DNA from: JAHBNG01 sp039028975
GTDB lineage: Bacteria > Chloroflexota > Anaerolineae > Caldilineales > Caldilineaceae
Reading direction: 5' to 3'
Length of the DNA stretch: 27,809 bases
NCBI GenBank assembly: GCA_039028975.1
Contig: JBCCHB010000197.1
Coordinates: forward strand, 1-27,809
A model generated the notes under the pieces. That model did not search any database. It saw only the letters and a program-made list of their open reading frames with translations, and was not told where the DNA came from. Both the position numbers and the translations under genes were made by a program. Shown piece after piece: positions 7,903 through 14,898 of this stretch (position 1 is the stretch's first letter; every line of letters starts with the position of its first letter).

Positions 7903-9081
7903 ATGTGGACGTTAGAGTTGCGCGCTACCCTCTTTATTTTGCTTATGCTGCCGTTACTGGGGGCATCTTTTGCGCTATCTGTGAGCTGGCTCCGTAAGCA
8001 CCGGCACCAAGTCAAAGAGCAGGTAGGGTTGCTGCAGTCCCTCTTTTACCAGGCACCCGTTGGCTTACTTATCTTTAATCGAGCCTATACTCTTCTAAGC
8101 ATAAATGAGAATGCTTGCCATCTTCTCCAGATCCCGTCACAAGCTGTGACACTGCCAGATACCCCATGGGCAAACCTACTTCACCAGGATCTACAAGAAG
8201 CGAATCGATACCGCACCCTCGAGGTAGAGCCGGGTGATCAAAACCAAAATGGCGACGACAGGGTGGTTATCCGATGGTGGATCACGCACCACCAAAACCT
8301 TGTGTTGGTTCTGCTCTTTGATATGACCAATGAGGAGCAGGCTGAGCACGCTGCGAACCGCCTCTTAAGCGATCTCTCTCACGAATTGCGTACGCCCTTG
8401 GCTACGATTCTGACCCATCTCCAAGTCCTCTCTCTACCCGATATGTCAGACCAAGTAAGGGAACAGTCTATTCAGTTTATGAAGGATGAGACTCAGCGTC
8501 TGGTCCGCATGAGCAATCGTACGCTAGAGCTAGGACAGCTACAAGCTAATAGCTCATTCTTACCAAAAAATGTAGCGCTGAAACCATTGATAGAAGGCGC
8601 TGTCAGCCAGATGCAAGTAGAGGCCGTGGCCAAGGATACCCGCATTGTCATGGAACTGGCAGATTCGCTACCATTCGTTTTGGGGGATCCAGATCAGTTG
8701 CACCAAGTGCTCCTTAATCTGCTGGATAATGCGATTAAGTACGGTGAAACCAGCAACCGCAATGGCCCTGACAATCGTATTCTCATCTCGCTTCGTCGGG
8801 TCGAAAAAGGGGTTGCTTGTATTATGCAGGATCGCGGCCCAGGCATCCCAGAGGAACATTTGCCTTACCTTGAACGTCGATACTATCGGGCTGGCTCATC
8901 CAACATAGCTGGAAGTGGCTTGGGGCTATCCATGGTGAGAGAGATTTTGCATAGACACAAAAGCCAACTTGAAATAACCAGTCGAACAAAAGGTAGCGAA
9001 CGAGGGACAACCGTACGCTTTACGCTACCGGCCGCGGGTTCAAATATTGGATCCGAGATAGGTGAGGAGTTCCACTCATGA
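7903..9081 (+). CDS. Membrane-bound sensor histidine kinase
   Basis: The predicted product is 392 residues from ATG 7903. A longer frame from TTG 7816 exists but starts almost on the predicted transcription start, and neither start has a clear ribosome site. One N-terminal membrane helix (LRATLFILLMLPLLGASFAL) precedes a PAS-like domain (about 40-140, with LLIFNRAYTLLSINENACHL). The HisKA helix follows with phospho-acceptor His160 in LLSDLSHELRTPLATIL, then a HATPase domain with N box LLNLLDNAIKYGE, G1 DRGPGIPEEH and G2 GSGLGLSMVREI. It autophosphorylates on His in response to an unknown signal. Its stop codon overlaps the next gene's start (ATGA), and a response regulator gene follows two genes on, which is probably its partner. 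Confidence 0.9.
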   Translation: MWTLELRATLFILLMLPLLGASFALSVSWLRKHRHQVKEQVGLLQSLFYQAPVGLLIFNRAYTLLSINENACHLLQIPSQAVTLPDTPWANLLHQDLQEANRYRTLEVEPGDQNQNGDDRVVIRWWITHHQNLVLVLLFDMTNEEQAEHAANRLLSDLSHELRTPLATILTHLQVLSLPDMSDQVREQSIQFMKDETQRLVRMSNRTLELGQLQANSSFLPKNVALKPLIEGAVSQMQVEAVAKDTRIVMELADSLPFVLGDPDQLHQVLLNLLDNAIKYGETSNRNGPDNRILISLRRVEKGVACIMQDRGPGIPEEHLPYLERRYYRAGSSNIAGSGLGLSMVREILHRHKSQLEITSRTKGSERGTTVRFTLPAAGSNIGSEIGEEFHS

Positions 9082-10634
9082 TGGCTTTGAAAAGATGGTG
9101 GTGGATGGGAGTGCTTGCCCTTCTCCTAGGGGGGTACTGGTTATTGCCCATAGAAGGCACTGTGCTCGTCAGTTCCCAGCCGCTCGATCCAGATGCTATA
9201 TTTCCCCAATTCACCTTCAATCCACCTTCACCTCAACCTGGCGAAGATGTCTTTGTTTCGATTACAGACAACGTACCGTGGACCCATGTGAAATTGACCG
9301 TCAATGATGAGTTAGCGAGCTTCGTTCAGACTCAGGCACTGCCTCAACAACAGATTTGGAACTGGACATGGCGATTCACCTACCTTTCATCGTCAGATAA
9401 CCTAGTGAGTTCATCACCGACAACCGCCCTCAAGTTTTATCGGGATTGTGACAGAGGTTGCCGCTTGCGCGATCAACGATTTTTGGAGCCGTACGCAGAG
9501 GCTGGGCGGGTAGCATCCCGAGAGCCTGGCGTCGCTACCAAATTATGTGTTGCTTTTCCCAATCCCAACCGGAACTGGCACGGTCGTAGCGGTTGGGTAA
9601 CTGACTTGACCTATGCCGTGAGTGACGTGACATACTGGCAGATCGATGCCCTGGCACAGCGAGTTCAGAAGAGTCTTGACCAAGGGTTGCGAGTTCTGGT
9701 GCGGGTAGATTACATGCCCGAACAGAGTCTACCTCCTGCTGATGACGCGAAAGCCTTAGCAAATTACCTCTCCTATCTTCGCCAGCTTGCACGGGATGAC
9801 CGCCTCAATGACGTTTATGGGTTGATCCTCGGTACAGGCTTTAACGCACTCGATAGCAACCAGCTTTCGCCTAACGAACCTACAACGGCGGAGTGGGTAG
9901 CTCGTCTCTTCAATGGTGAGATGGGAGAGGTGACTGGCGAAACCGCTATGAACAACGTGGTTCAAGCCGTTCGGCCAAACAACCCAAATATTCGGCTCCT
10001 GGTTGGCCCGGTCCGTCCGTGGATTGACGATCAGGATGGTAGTATCCCCTATGAGGTTGACGCGCCTTGGCTCAACTATATGAACACGTTGGTTGCCGAA
10101 ATCGATAAAAACACGCGGCAGAACTCAGAGGCAGGCGTGCCACTGGCAGGACCGGATGGGTTTGCGCTCAACGCACCAGGGCGTCCTCACGTAATCAATT
10201 CGGATGCACCTAGTTCAGAAAAAACCAACCTGGCTGAAGAACCTACTTTGAGCATGCCAGAGCATGACTGGAACGGCGCACAGGCTGGATTTCGCGTCTA
10301 TCAGGAATGGCTAGCCATCATCAACCGTTACCCGACCACCAAGGGCAAGCCAGCCTTCATCACGTCCACCAATACATTCACATACAGTTCTGTTGCAGAT
10401 GATGAGCAGGTCAAGTCTTCTTTACCATCCCAGAATTATCCAAAGGGCTGGCTTACCACGGCACTTAACGAAATCAATAAAGAGACTCAAATTCAGTCCC
10501 TCTGTTGGTTCTTGGATCTGATTCCAGGCGACCAACGCTGGCAGGGCTTTAGTCTCTCCTTAAAAGAGGGGCAGATGGCAGATGCAGCTCAAGAGTTTGA
10601 TATACTCCTACAAGGTGACGAGACGACAAATTGA
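9078..10634 (+). CDS. Exported protein of unknown function, coupled to the kinase
   Basis: The predicted product is 518 residues long. The ATG at 9078 overlaps the kinase stop codon, which points to translational coupling. The N-terminus has basic residues and a hydrophobic segment (WMGVLALLLGGYWLL) that acts as a signal peptide or anchor, so the bulk is outside the cytoplasm. Residues about 45-110 look like a beta-sandwich (FNPPSPQPGEDVFVSI). The central and C-terminal part has the alternation of hydrophobic strands and helices seen in TIM-barrel proteins: GLRVLVRVDYMPEQS, DVYGLILGTGFNAL, NIRLLVGPVRPWI, KPAFITSTNTFTYS and QIQSLCWFLDLIP. That is suggestive of a glycosidase-like fold, but I see no clear catalytic Glu pair, so I do not call an enzyme. 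Position between kinase and regulator suggests a ligand-binding or surface partner of the signalling system. Confidence 0.7.
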   Translation: MMALKRWWWMGVLALLLGGYWLLPIEGTVLVSSQPLDPDAIFPQFTFNPPSPQPGEDVFVSITDNVPWTHVKLTVNDELASFVQTQALPQQQIWNWTWRFTYLSSSDNLVSSSPTTALKFYRDCDRGCRLRDQRFLEPYAEAGRVASREPGVATKLCVAFPNPNRNWHGRSGWVTDLTYAVSDVTYWQIDALAQRVQKSLDQGLRVLVRVDYMPEQSLPPADDAKALANYLSYLRQLARDDRLNDVYGLILGTGFNALDSNQLSPNEPTTAEWVARLFNGEMGEVTGETAMNNVVQAVRPNNPNIRLLVGPVRPWIDDQDGSIPYEVDAPWLNYMNTLVAEIDKNTRQNSEAGVPLAGPDGFALNAPGRPHVINSDAPSSEKTNLAEEPTLSMPEHDWNGAQAGFRVYQEWLAIINRYPTTKGKPAFITSTNTFTYSSVADDEQVKSSLPSQNYPKGWLTTALNEINKETQIQSLCWFLDLIPGDQRWQGFSLSLKEGQMADAAQEFDILLQGDETTN

Positions 10635-10660
10635 CCTACATAAAGCGGATGAAATAAAAT
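10631..10660 (+). promoter_or_regulatory. Candidate internal promoter of the response regulator
   Basis: TTGACC (10631-10636) overlaps the stop codon of the preceding gene, and TAAAAT (10655-10660) follows after 18 bp. It would allow the regulator to be made separately from the kinase and the exported protein. Confidence 0.4.
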
Positions 10661-10703
10661 GCCAAGCTTATCTATTTCATAATCAATAGGCGCTAAAACA
10701 GAG

Positions 10704-11360
10704 ATGGCCCTACAGCAAGCCGATATACGTATTCTCCTTATTGACGATCATCTGCCCTTTCGAGTCGGCATGAAGGTGCTTCTGGAGCAGGTTCCTGAAT
10801 TCGAAGTGGTTGGGGAAGCTGAGAATGGTGTAGATACTCTGGCACAAGCAACTGCCCTCCGGCCCGACGTCCTAGTACTTGATTGTCAATTGCCTGATAT
10901 GGATGGTCCGTCAGTCGTTGAAACGTTGCAGCACTGCGGGATTCCCGTTCAAATTCTAGCATTGAGTGCTTTTAGTGATGCTTCTTACGTGAGAGGCATG
11001 TTGGCCGCTGGTGCAATTGGCTATCTGCTGAAGAGCGAGGCTGTGGAAACAATCATTGCGGCGGTCCAAGCGACGGCCAAGGGGCAACCCTTTTTCAGTG
11101 CATCAATTGCTACACAGCTTGCTAGCATGGCTCGCAGCGATCCAGATGAACCGAGCGTGCGCAAACCGACACCGCGCGAGCTAGACGTCTTGCGGCTATT
11201 AGTAGAGGGCTTGACGAATATTCAGGTTGCCCGTGAATTAGGTATCACCGAGCGTACGGTGCGTTTTCACATAGAAAATCTCTTTATCCGACTTAATGTA
11301 GAAAGCCGTACGGAAGCCGTTGTCAAGGCAATCCGGTTGGGATGGATCCATGCCGAATAG
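10704..11360 (+). CDS. NarL/FixJ-type response regulator with LuxR HTH
   Basis: The predicted product is 218 residues long. The receiver domain (7-125) has acidic pocket Asp14/Asp15 in ILLIDDH, phospho-acceptor Asp60 in VLVLDCQLPDMDG, the switch Ser88 in LALSAFSD and Lys110 in GYLLKSEA. The LuxR-type helix-turn-helix (about 155-215) contains TPRELDVLRLLVEGLTN, VARELGITERTVRFHIENLF and RLNVESRTEAVVKA. Phosphorylation should promote dimerisation and DNA binding. The gene is 69 bp downstream of the exported protein and most likely receives phosphate from the kinase at 7903. The pairing is slightly unusual because NarL-type regulators more often pair with HisKA_3 kinases. The start at 10704 has only a weak ribosome site, but the receiver begins directly after it. 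A strong terminator follows at 11463. Confidence 0.93.
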   Translation: MALQQADIRILLIDDHLPFRVGMKVLLEQVPEFEVVGEAENGVDTLAQATALRPDVLVLDCQLPDMDGPSVVETLQHCGIPVQILALSAFSDASYVRGMLAAGAIGYLLKSEAVETIIAAVQATAKGQPFFSASIATQLASMARSDPDEPSVRKPTPRELDVLRLLVEGLTNIQVARELGITERTVRFHIENLFIRLNVESRTEAVVKAIRLGWIHAE

Positions 11361-11462
11361 GTATTGAATTTGAGCTGAGAAGAGCATAGGTAATAAGTCA
11401 TCTGCTCTACTGGTGACGGGTTGAATGTTTGACTTGGAAATTGATTGATAATCTGATTGCAT

Positions 11463-11494
11463 AAAAAGCCCTGGCGGATCCGCCAGGGCTTTTT
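11463..11494. terminator. Perfect 32-bp palindrome, bidirectional terminator
   Basis: Both half-sites are exact: AAAAAGCCCTGGCGGA and its complement, with GGATCC at the centre. A GC-rich stem of 11 bp is flanked by A5 and T5, so it can terminate in either direction. It lies about 100 nt beyond the response regulator stop codon and separates that operon from the membrane-protein gene at 11585. Confidence 0.85.
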
Positions 11495-11584
11495 GCTGGC
11501 GAAAGAACCGTTGAATAAATTCGCACTCTGATGGATACTGTTTGTGTTCATAAATAGAACTGCCCTGATTCAAGGAAAAGAGAC

Positions 11585-12121
11585 ATGACATCAATTCAAC
11601 GGAATGAGTATTCATCATTTAACGAAACGGAACCCCCACCCGTCACTGAAATCATTGTGCGGTTCATTCTCTTGATATTTGCTTGGACCGTTCTCTTTTA
11701 CTGGATGCTTGGGTTAACAGAGGGGTTGCTGGTTCCTTGGGATATCCATCCGGGCCGCCCCCCATTAGGTACATGGTCACGAGCGGTGAACGATTTCTTT
11801 GAAACCCCACCGGGCTCATGGCTACCGGCAACTCTGGTGTGGCTCATCAACCTGATACTCTTGCTCTATCGACTGCTCTCCAGACCTGAATCATTTCTCT
11901 TTTTGGAGTTTGCAGCCATAAGTTTTCTCTTTATCATTTTGGACCTGCTGTTGATAATGATCGTGACAGTGATTTTAAATCTAACTGGGATAGATATTGT
12001 TACAATCAATTTCTACCATAAGATTCCCGGCATAATCTGTACGGTTGCCCTGCTTGGCCTGCTATTCTGGGGGAAGTGGAGCGGTGTGCTCAATGGCTAT
12101 TTGCGTCATAAATTGAGCTAA
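11585..12121 (+). CDS. Four-helix membrane protein of unknown function
   Basis: The predicted product is 178 residues long; AAGGAAAAGAG precedes the ATG at 11585. After a polar N-terminus of about 22 residues there are four likely membrane helices: IIVRFILLIFAWTVLFYWML, a second at about 82-98 (PATLVWLINLILLLYRLL), a third at about 104-132 (FLFLEFAAISFLFIILDLLL onwards) and a fourth near 148-165 (IICTVALLGLLFWG). Between helices 1 and 2 lies a Pro-rich loop (WDIHPGRPPLGTWS). I recognise no family. It is followed after 111 bp, containing hairpin element copy B, by the SPFH gene in the same direction, so the two may belong to one transcription unit. Confidence 0.7.
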   Translation: MTSIQRNEYSSFNETEPPPVTEIIVRFILLIFAWTVLFYWMLGLTEGLLVPWDIHPGRPPLGTWSRAVNDFFETPPGSWLPATLVWLINLILLLYRLLSRPESFLFLEFAAISFLFIILDLLLIMIVTVILNLTGIDIVTINFYHKIPGIICTVALLGLLFWGKWSGVLNGYLRHKLS

Positions 12122-12134
12122 GGAATGAGTCGTA

Positions 12135-12186
12135 AATAACTTGCGCGTTTCAATCGGGTTTAGCCCTATCAAACGAGCAAGTTATT
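12135..12186. repeat. Intergenic hairpin element, copy B
   Basis: AATAACTTGC (12135-12144) pairs with GCAAGTTATT (12177-12186) over 10 bp. After one mismatch a further five pairs (CGTTT with AAACG) follow, and the inner hairpin is GGGT (12156-12159) with GCCC (12163-12166). It is the better-paired of two related copies (the other at 7652-7697). It lies between the four-helix membrane protein and the SPFH gene, about 47 bp before the latter's start. Confidence 0.55.
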
Positions 12187-12232
12187 AAATTCCCGTTCCT
12201 AAAAGAATTGTGAAACATTGAAGGAGTAATTC

Positions 12233-13213
12233 ATGTCTGAAGAACAACGAATCTCGTCCGATAACCTAACATCTGATTTGAACAACACATTACCTCAAGA
12301 AGAGGAAATCCAACAGTCAAACGCTCAGGGCAACCGCAGTGGGCTAGATCGCCTATTCCGTCTATCTGTGGTTGTACTCACTGGGCTGATCCTGTTGGGG
12401 GTAATCACCACAGTGGCCCGCTCCGCCGTTTATAAGATCCATGAGTATGAACGAGGGTTGCATCTGCGTGGAGGGCGCTTTGTCAATATGCAGGAGCCTG
12501 GCTGGCACATGCAGATTCCGCTGGTTGATACGGTGATTATTGTCACGGTGAACGAGCGTTTGGGCTATGTGGAACGCATCCCCGCTATGACCAATGACAA
12601 CGTGACCATGAATGTCTCGCTTCAGTATACGTATCGAGTAACCGATCCAGAACAGTTTGCCCTCCAGGTAGCCGATCCCGAGCGCATTGTCTTCGAATTT
12701 GTGCAGGGCAAGCTGCGCGATGTGGTCAATACCAAAGGCATGGCTGAAGTAATGAATGATCGAGTGGTCATGAATCGGGAGGTGATGGACGCCTTGAGGG
12801 CAAAGGAAGAGCAGTATGGCGTCCGGTTTGTGACGGTTCAACTACAGAATGCTTCTCCTCCTGATGAGGTGTTAAGTGCCATTAAGGATCGTATGGTCGC
12901 TACCCAGCGCCAAGAGCAAGCTCAAGCAGAGGCTGCCCAATCCCATACCCTGGCCGATGCTGATCTGTATACGGCCCAAAAACAAGCGGATGCAGAAGCT
13001 TACCAAATCACCACTACGGCCCAAGCTGAAGCTGAGCGCATTACGCTAACGACGGGAGCACAACAGATGGCGGTACGAGCCATCCTTGAGGAATTGGAGG
13101 GCAAGGGAGACCTAGCCGATAAGTACATTGACTACTTGATTGTTCAGGAACTTAAGAGCAACAGCAAGTGGATTTTGGGCGGCGAGGGTGTGCCAAACAT
13201 CGATATTCAATAG
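12233..13213 (+). CDS. SPFH/band 7 (prohibitin-type) membrane protein
   Basis: The predicted product is 326 residues long; AAGGAG stands at ideal distance from ATG 12233. A polar N-terminal segment (1-40) precedes one membrane helix (LFRLSVVVLTGLILLGVITT, about 41-60). The band 7 domain follows: YERGLHLRGGRFVNMQEPGW, VDTVIIVTVNERLGYVERI, MTNDNVTMNVSLQYTYRVTD and the ALRAKEEQYGVRFVTVQLQ strand. A long Ala/Gln/Glu-rich helix (about 225-285, with QARQ-like RQEQAQAEAAQ and AQAEAERITLT) mediates oligomerisation in this family. These proteins form membrane-associated rings that organise proteins and lipids. Only 11 bp separate it from the small membrane protein downstream, so 12233-13922 reads as an operon. 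Confidence 0.93.
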   Translation: MSEEQRISSDNLTSDLNNTLPQEEEIQQSNAQGNRSGLDRLFRLSVVVLTGLILLGVITTVARSAVYKIHEYERGLHLRGGRFVNMQEPGWHMQIPLVDTVIIVTVNERLGYVERIPAMTNDNVTMNVSLQYTYRVTDPEQFALQVADPERIVFEFVQGKLRDVVNTKGMAEVMNDRVVMNREVMDALRAKEEQYGVRFVTVQLQNASPPDEVLSAIKDRMVATQRQEQAQAEAAQSHTLADADLYTAQKQADAEAYQITTTAQAEAERITLTTGAQQMAVRAILEELEGKGDLADKYIDYLIVQELKSNSKWILGGEGVPNIDIQ

Positions 13214-13224
13214 GAGTGTCGCCT

Positions 13225-13440
13225 ATGTTTACACATGCAAACGCGGGAAGACCAGTTAACCAAGAGATGTCGCCAAAGCGACGTGGGTTTGCAGCAATAG
13301 CTAGTGCCTTGCTCTTCCGCACAATACACTCTGACGTGCTCATGATGGTTGCTGGCCCAAACATCATACTTTTGATCTTGAGCTTTTTGCTTTGGACAGT
13401 AGGAACAGGTGTCCTACTGTTGATGGGAGAGTCTTTATGA
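13225..13440 (+). CDS. Small membrane protein in the SPFH operon
   Basis: The predicted product is 71 residues long. TAGGAG precedes ATG 13225, 11 bp after the SPFH stop. Its N-terminal half is basic and polar (MFTHANAGRPVNQEMSPKRR); the C-terminal half has a strong hydrophobic segment (NIILLILSFLLWTVGTGVLL), with a weaker one possible before it. The stop codon overlaps the start of the next gene (ATGA at 13437-13440). I know no family for it. Tight linkage on both sides suggests it works with the SPFH and lectin-domain proteins at the membrane. Confidence 0.65.
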   Translation: MFTHANAGRPVNQEMSPKRRGFAAIASALLFRTIHSDVLMMVAGPNIILLILSFLLWTVGTGVLLLMGESL

Positions 13441-13922
13441 ACCCGATATGGACTCGGCTTGTGAGAAGTTTGATAGTTGTCTTGATTCTAATGTTTGGAT
13501 GGAGCGTCACAGCACCAGCTTTGCAAAGGCTTGAAGCCAATATTGCCCCTGTTCAACAAACAGATCTAACCGTTGTGCGAATCTATGCTTATCGCAACTG
13601 GCAAAGTGTTGGTCTACGTTTGAAGAAAGATGAAATTGTTCGTATCGTAGCAGAAGGTTCTTGGCTCTATACACCCGGCGACTACCACGGGCCAGAAGGA
13701 CATCCGCGCTTTTTGGCCCCCACTTTTTATCCGTTCCACGGGCCGGGTGGGGCACTCATTGGGCGCATTGGAGATACAGGCGATCCCTTCTATATTGGAG
13801 AAGAAAGAAGAGTTGCCGCAACCCAGCCAGGCATTCTCTACTTTCGTATCAATGACGATATTTTGAGCGACAATGACGGGTATGTGGCTGTCGAAGTGGC
13901 AGTAACTGAACCCGTTAGGTAG
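13437..13922 (+). CDS. Exported LecA/PA-IL-like lectin-domain protein
   Basis: The predicted product is 161 residues long. ATG 13437 overlaps the preceding stop codon (translational coupling). The N-terminus is a signal peptide or anchor (RLVRSLIVVLILMFGWSV). The domain at about 45-158 has the pattern I associate with LecA (PA-IL) type galactose-binding beta-sandwiches: NWQSVGLRLKKDEIVRIVAE, GSWLYTPGDYHGPEGHP, HGPGGALIGRIGDTGDPFYI and the C-terminal RINDDILSDNDGYVAVEV. In LecA the calcium and sugar ligands lie in the last loop (around D-x-x-x-x-N-D), and INDDxxSDNxG is retained here. Sugar binding is thus plausible outside the membrane; specificity is unknown. Confidence 0.75.
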   Translation: MNPIWTRLVRSLIVVLILMFGWSVTAPALQRLEANIAPVQQTDLTVVRIYAYRNWQSVGLRLKKDEIVRIVAEGSWLYTPGDYHGPEGHPRFLAPTFYPFHGPGGALIGRIGDTGDPFYIGEERRVAATQPGILYFRINDDILSDNDGYVAVEVAVTEPVR

Positions 13923-13940
13923 TACAGTACACCTTAAGTA

Positions 13941-14726
13941 CTAAGAACGGATTCCGAGATCCTGCAAGTAGGCATCCAGCCACTTATTTTCTTCATCACC
14001 CAATGTAGTCGTAGGATTTCGCGTGTAATCAACTAGCAGATCGTAGCCGCCTACCTCATAGCATCGGGTAAAAACTGCTGGCAGATCCAGTACGACGTCA
14101 GGATCGGCTTGGCGCAATGGAATACGGCAGCGGGGAAATCGCTCCTTTACGGAAAAAGCATACGCTTCCAGCGATTTGCGGCGATGTGACCGACTAACTG
14201 TAACAACATATCGCCAATCCGCGGGTATCTTGATATCGGCTGTACGTGCTAGGGTAGTCGGTCGTCCGTAGCCCAATAAATCCATTTCGACGAGGTTGAC
14301 TTGGCTACTTAAAAGGTCTTTCTGCTTTTTTATGTATTCCTCACGCCCTTCACCACTCTTGTTGGATGGGCTGATAACCTCAATTACGGTCACCACATCT
14401 CCCGATTCACGATAGATGATTTCGATGTAGGGGATACGCCGCTCTTCTTCCAAAAATGCCAGCGTGATCGGCTCATCTGCAACGAGCACGCCTCCTGGCT
14501 CAATTGATCGAGCCAAATTGTTGGGCGGTTCAACGATCATTACATCGGGGATATATCCCTTGTCTACGCTGGCCAGCTCGATTCGTTCACCAATACGGGC
14601 TATATATTTGGGACGTACCTGGGGTTGAAGCATTTCAGAAATATATGTTATCAACCGTTGATGTAGATCAGGCCAGATAGACCTTTCTTCAAGATAGGGA
14701 TCCATCCCTGGAAATGGACTTGGCAT
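13941..14726 (-). CDS. DUF4058 family protein
   Basis: The predicted product is 261 residues long, with the N-terminus PSPFPGMDPYLEERSIWPDL characteristic of DUF4058. Other family stretches are YIARIGERIELA, PDVMIVEPP, YIEIIYRESGDVVTVIEVIS and SPSNKSGEGREEYIKKQKDL. The E-V-I-S-P-S-N-K motif inside a strand-rich core resembles the PD-(D/E)xK-like arrangement often noted in such domains, though the biochemical role is not known. The family occurs mainly in Chloroflexota, cyanobacteria and planctomycetes. The gene is convergent with the lectin-domain gene (18 bp between stops). It has its own likely promoter at 14777-14807, so it need not be part of the SHOCT-repeat operon upstream. Confidence 0.92.
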   Translation of the reverse strand: MPSPFPGMDPYLEERSIWPDLHQRLITYISEMLQPQVRPKYIARIGERIELASVDKGYIPDVMIVEPPNNLARSIEPGGVLVADEPITLAFLEEERRIPYIEIIYRESGDVVTVIEVISPSNKSGEGREEYIKKQKDLLSSQVNLVEMDLLGYGRPTTLARTADIKIPADWRYVVTVSRSHRRKSLEAYAFSVKERFPRCRIPLRQADPDVVLDLPAVFTRCYEVGGYDLLVDYTRNPTTTLGDEENKWLDAYLQDLGIRS

Positions 14727-14776
14727 AATGAACTCCTCATTATCGGGTTCTTTTCTGCGTAAGAAATTCAGAGCTG

Positions 14777-14807
14777 ATTATACCACATTACTTGTTGACC
14801 CAGGCAA
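14777..14807 (-). promoter_or_regulatory. Candidate promoter of the DUF4058 gene
   Basis: On the minus strand TTGCCT (14807-14802) is followed by TATAAT (14782-14777). The -10 is perfect, but the spacer is 19 bp, longer than usual. It lies 50 bp before the start codon at 14726. Confidence 0.45.
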
Positions 14808-14898
14808 AAGGGGTGTTAACTCAGAACATTCGGTCTATTCAGGAGTTGCATACATATTAAGAGACGTTCGCTATTTGTGAATCACCCACTGGCCATCT

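Noticed and set aside
9535..9965. Minus-strand frames inside the exported-protein gene
   Set aside because: Shadow frames of a longer plus-strand gene that has a signal peptide and is translationally coupled to the kinase.
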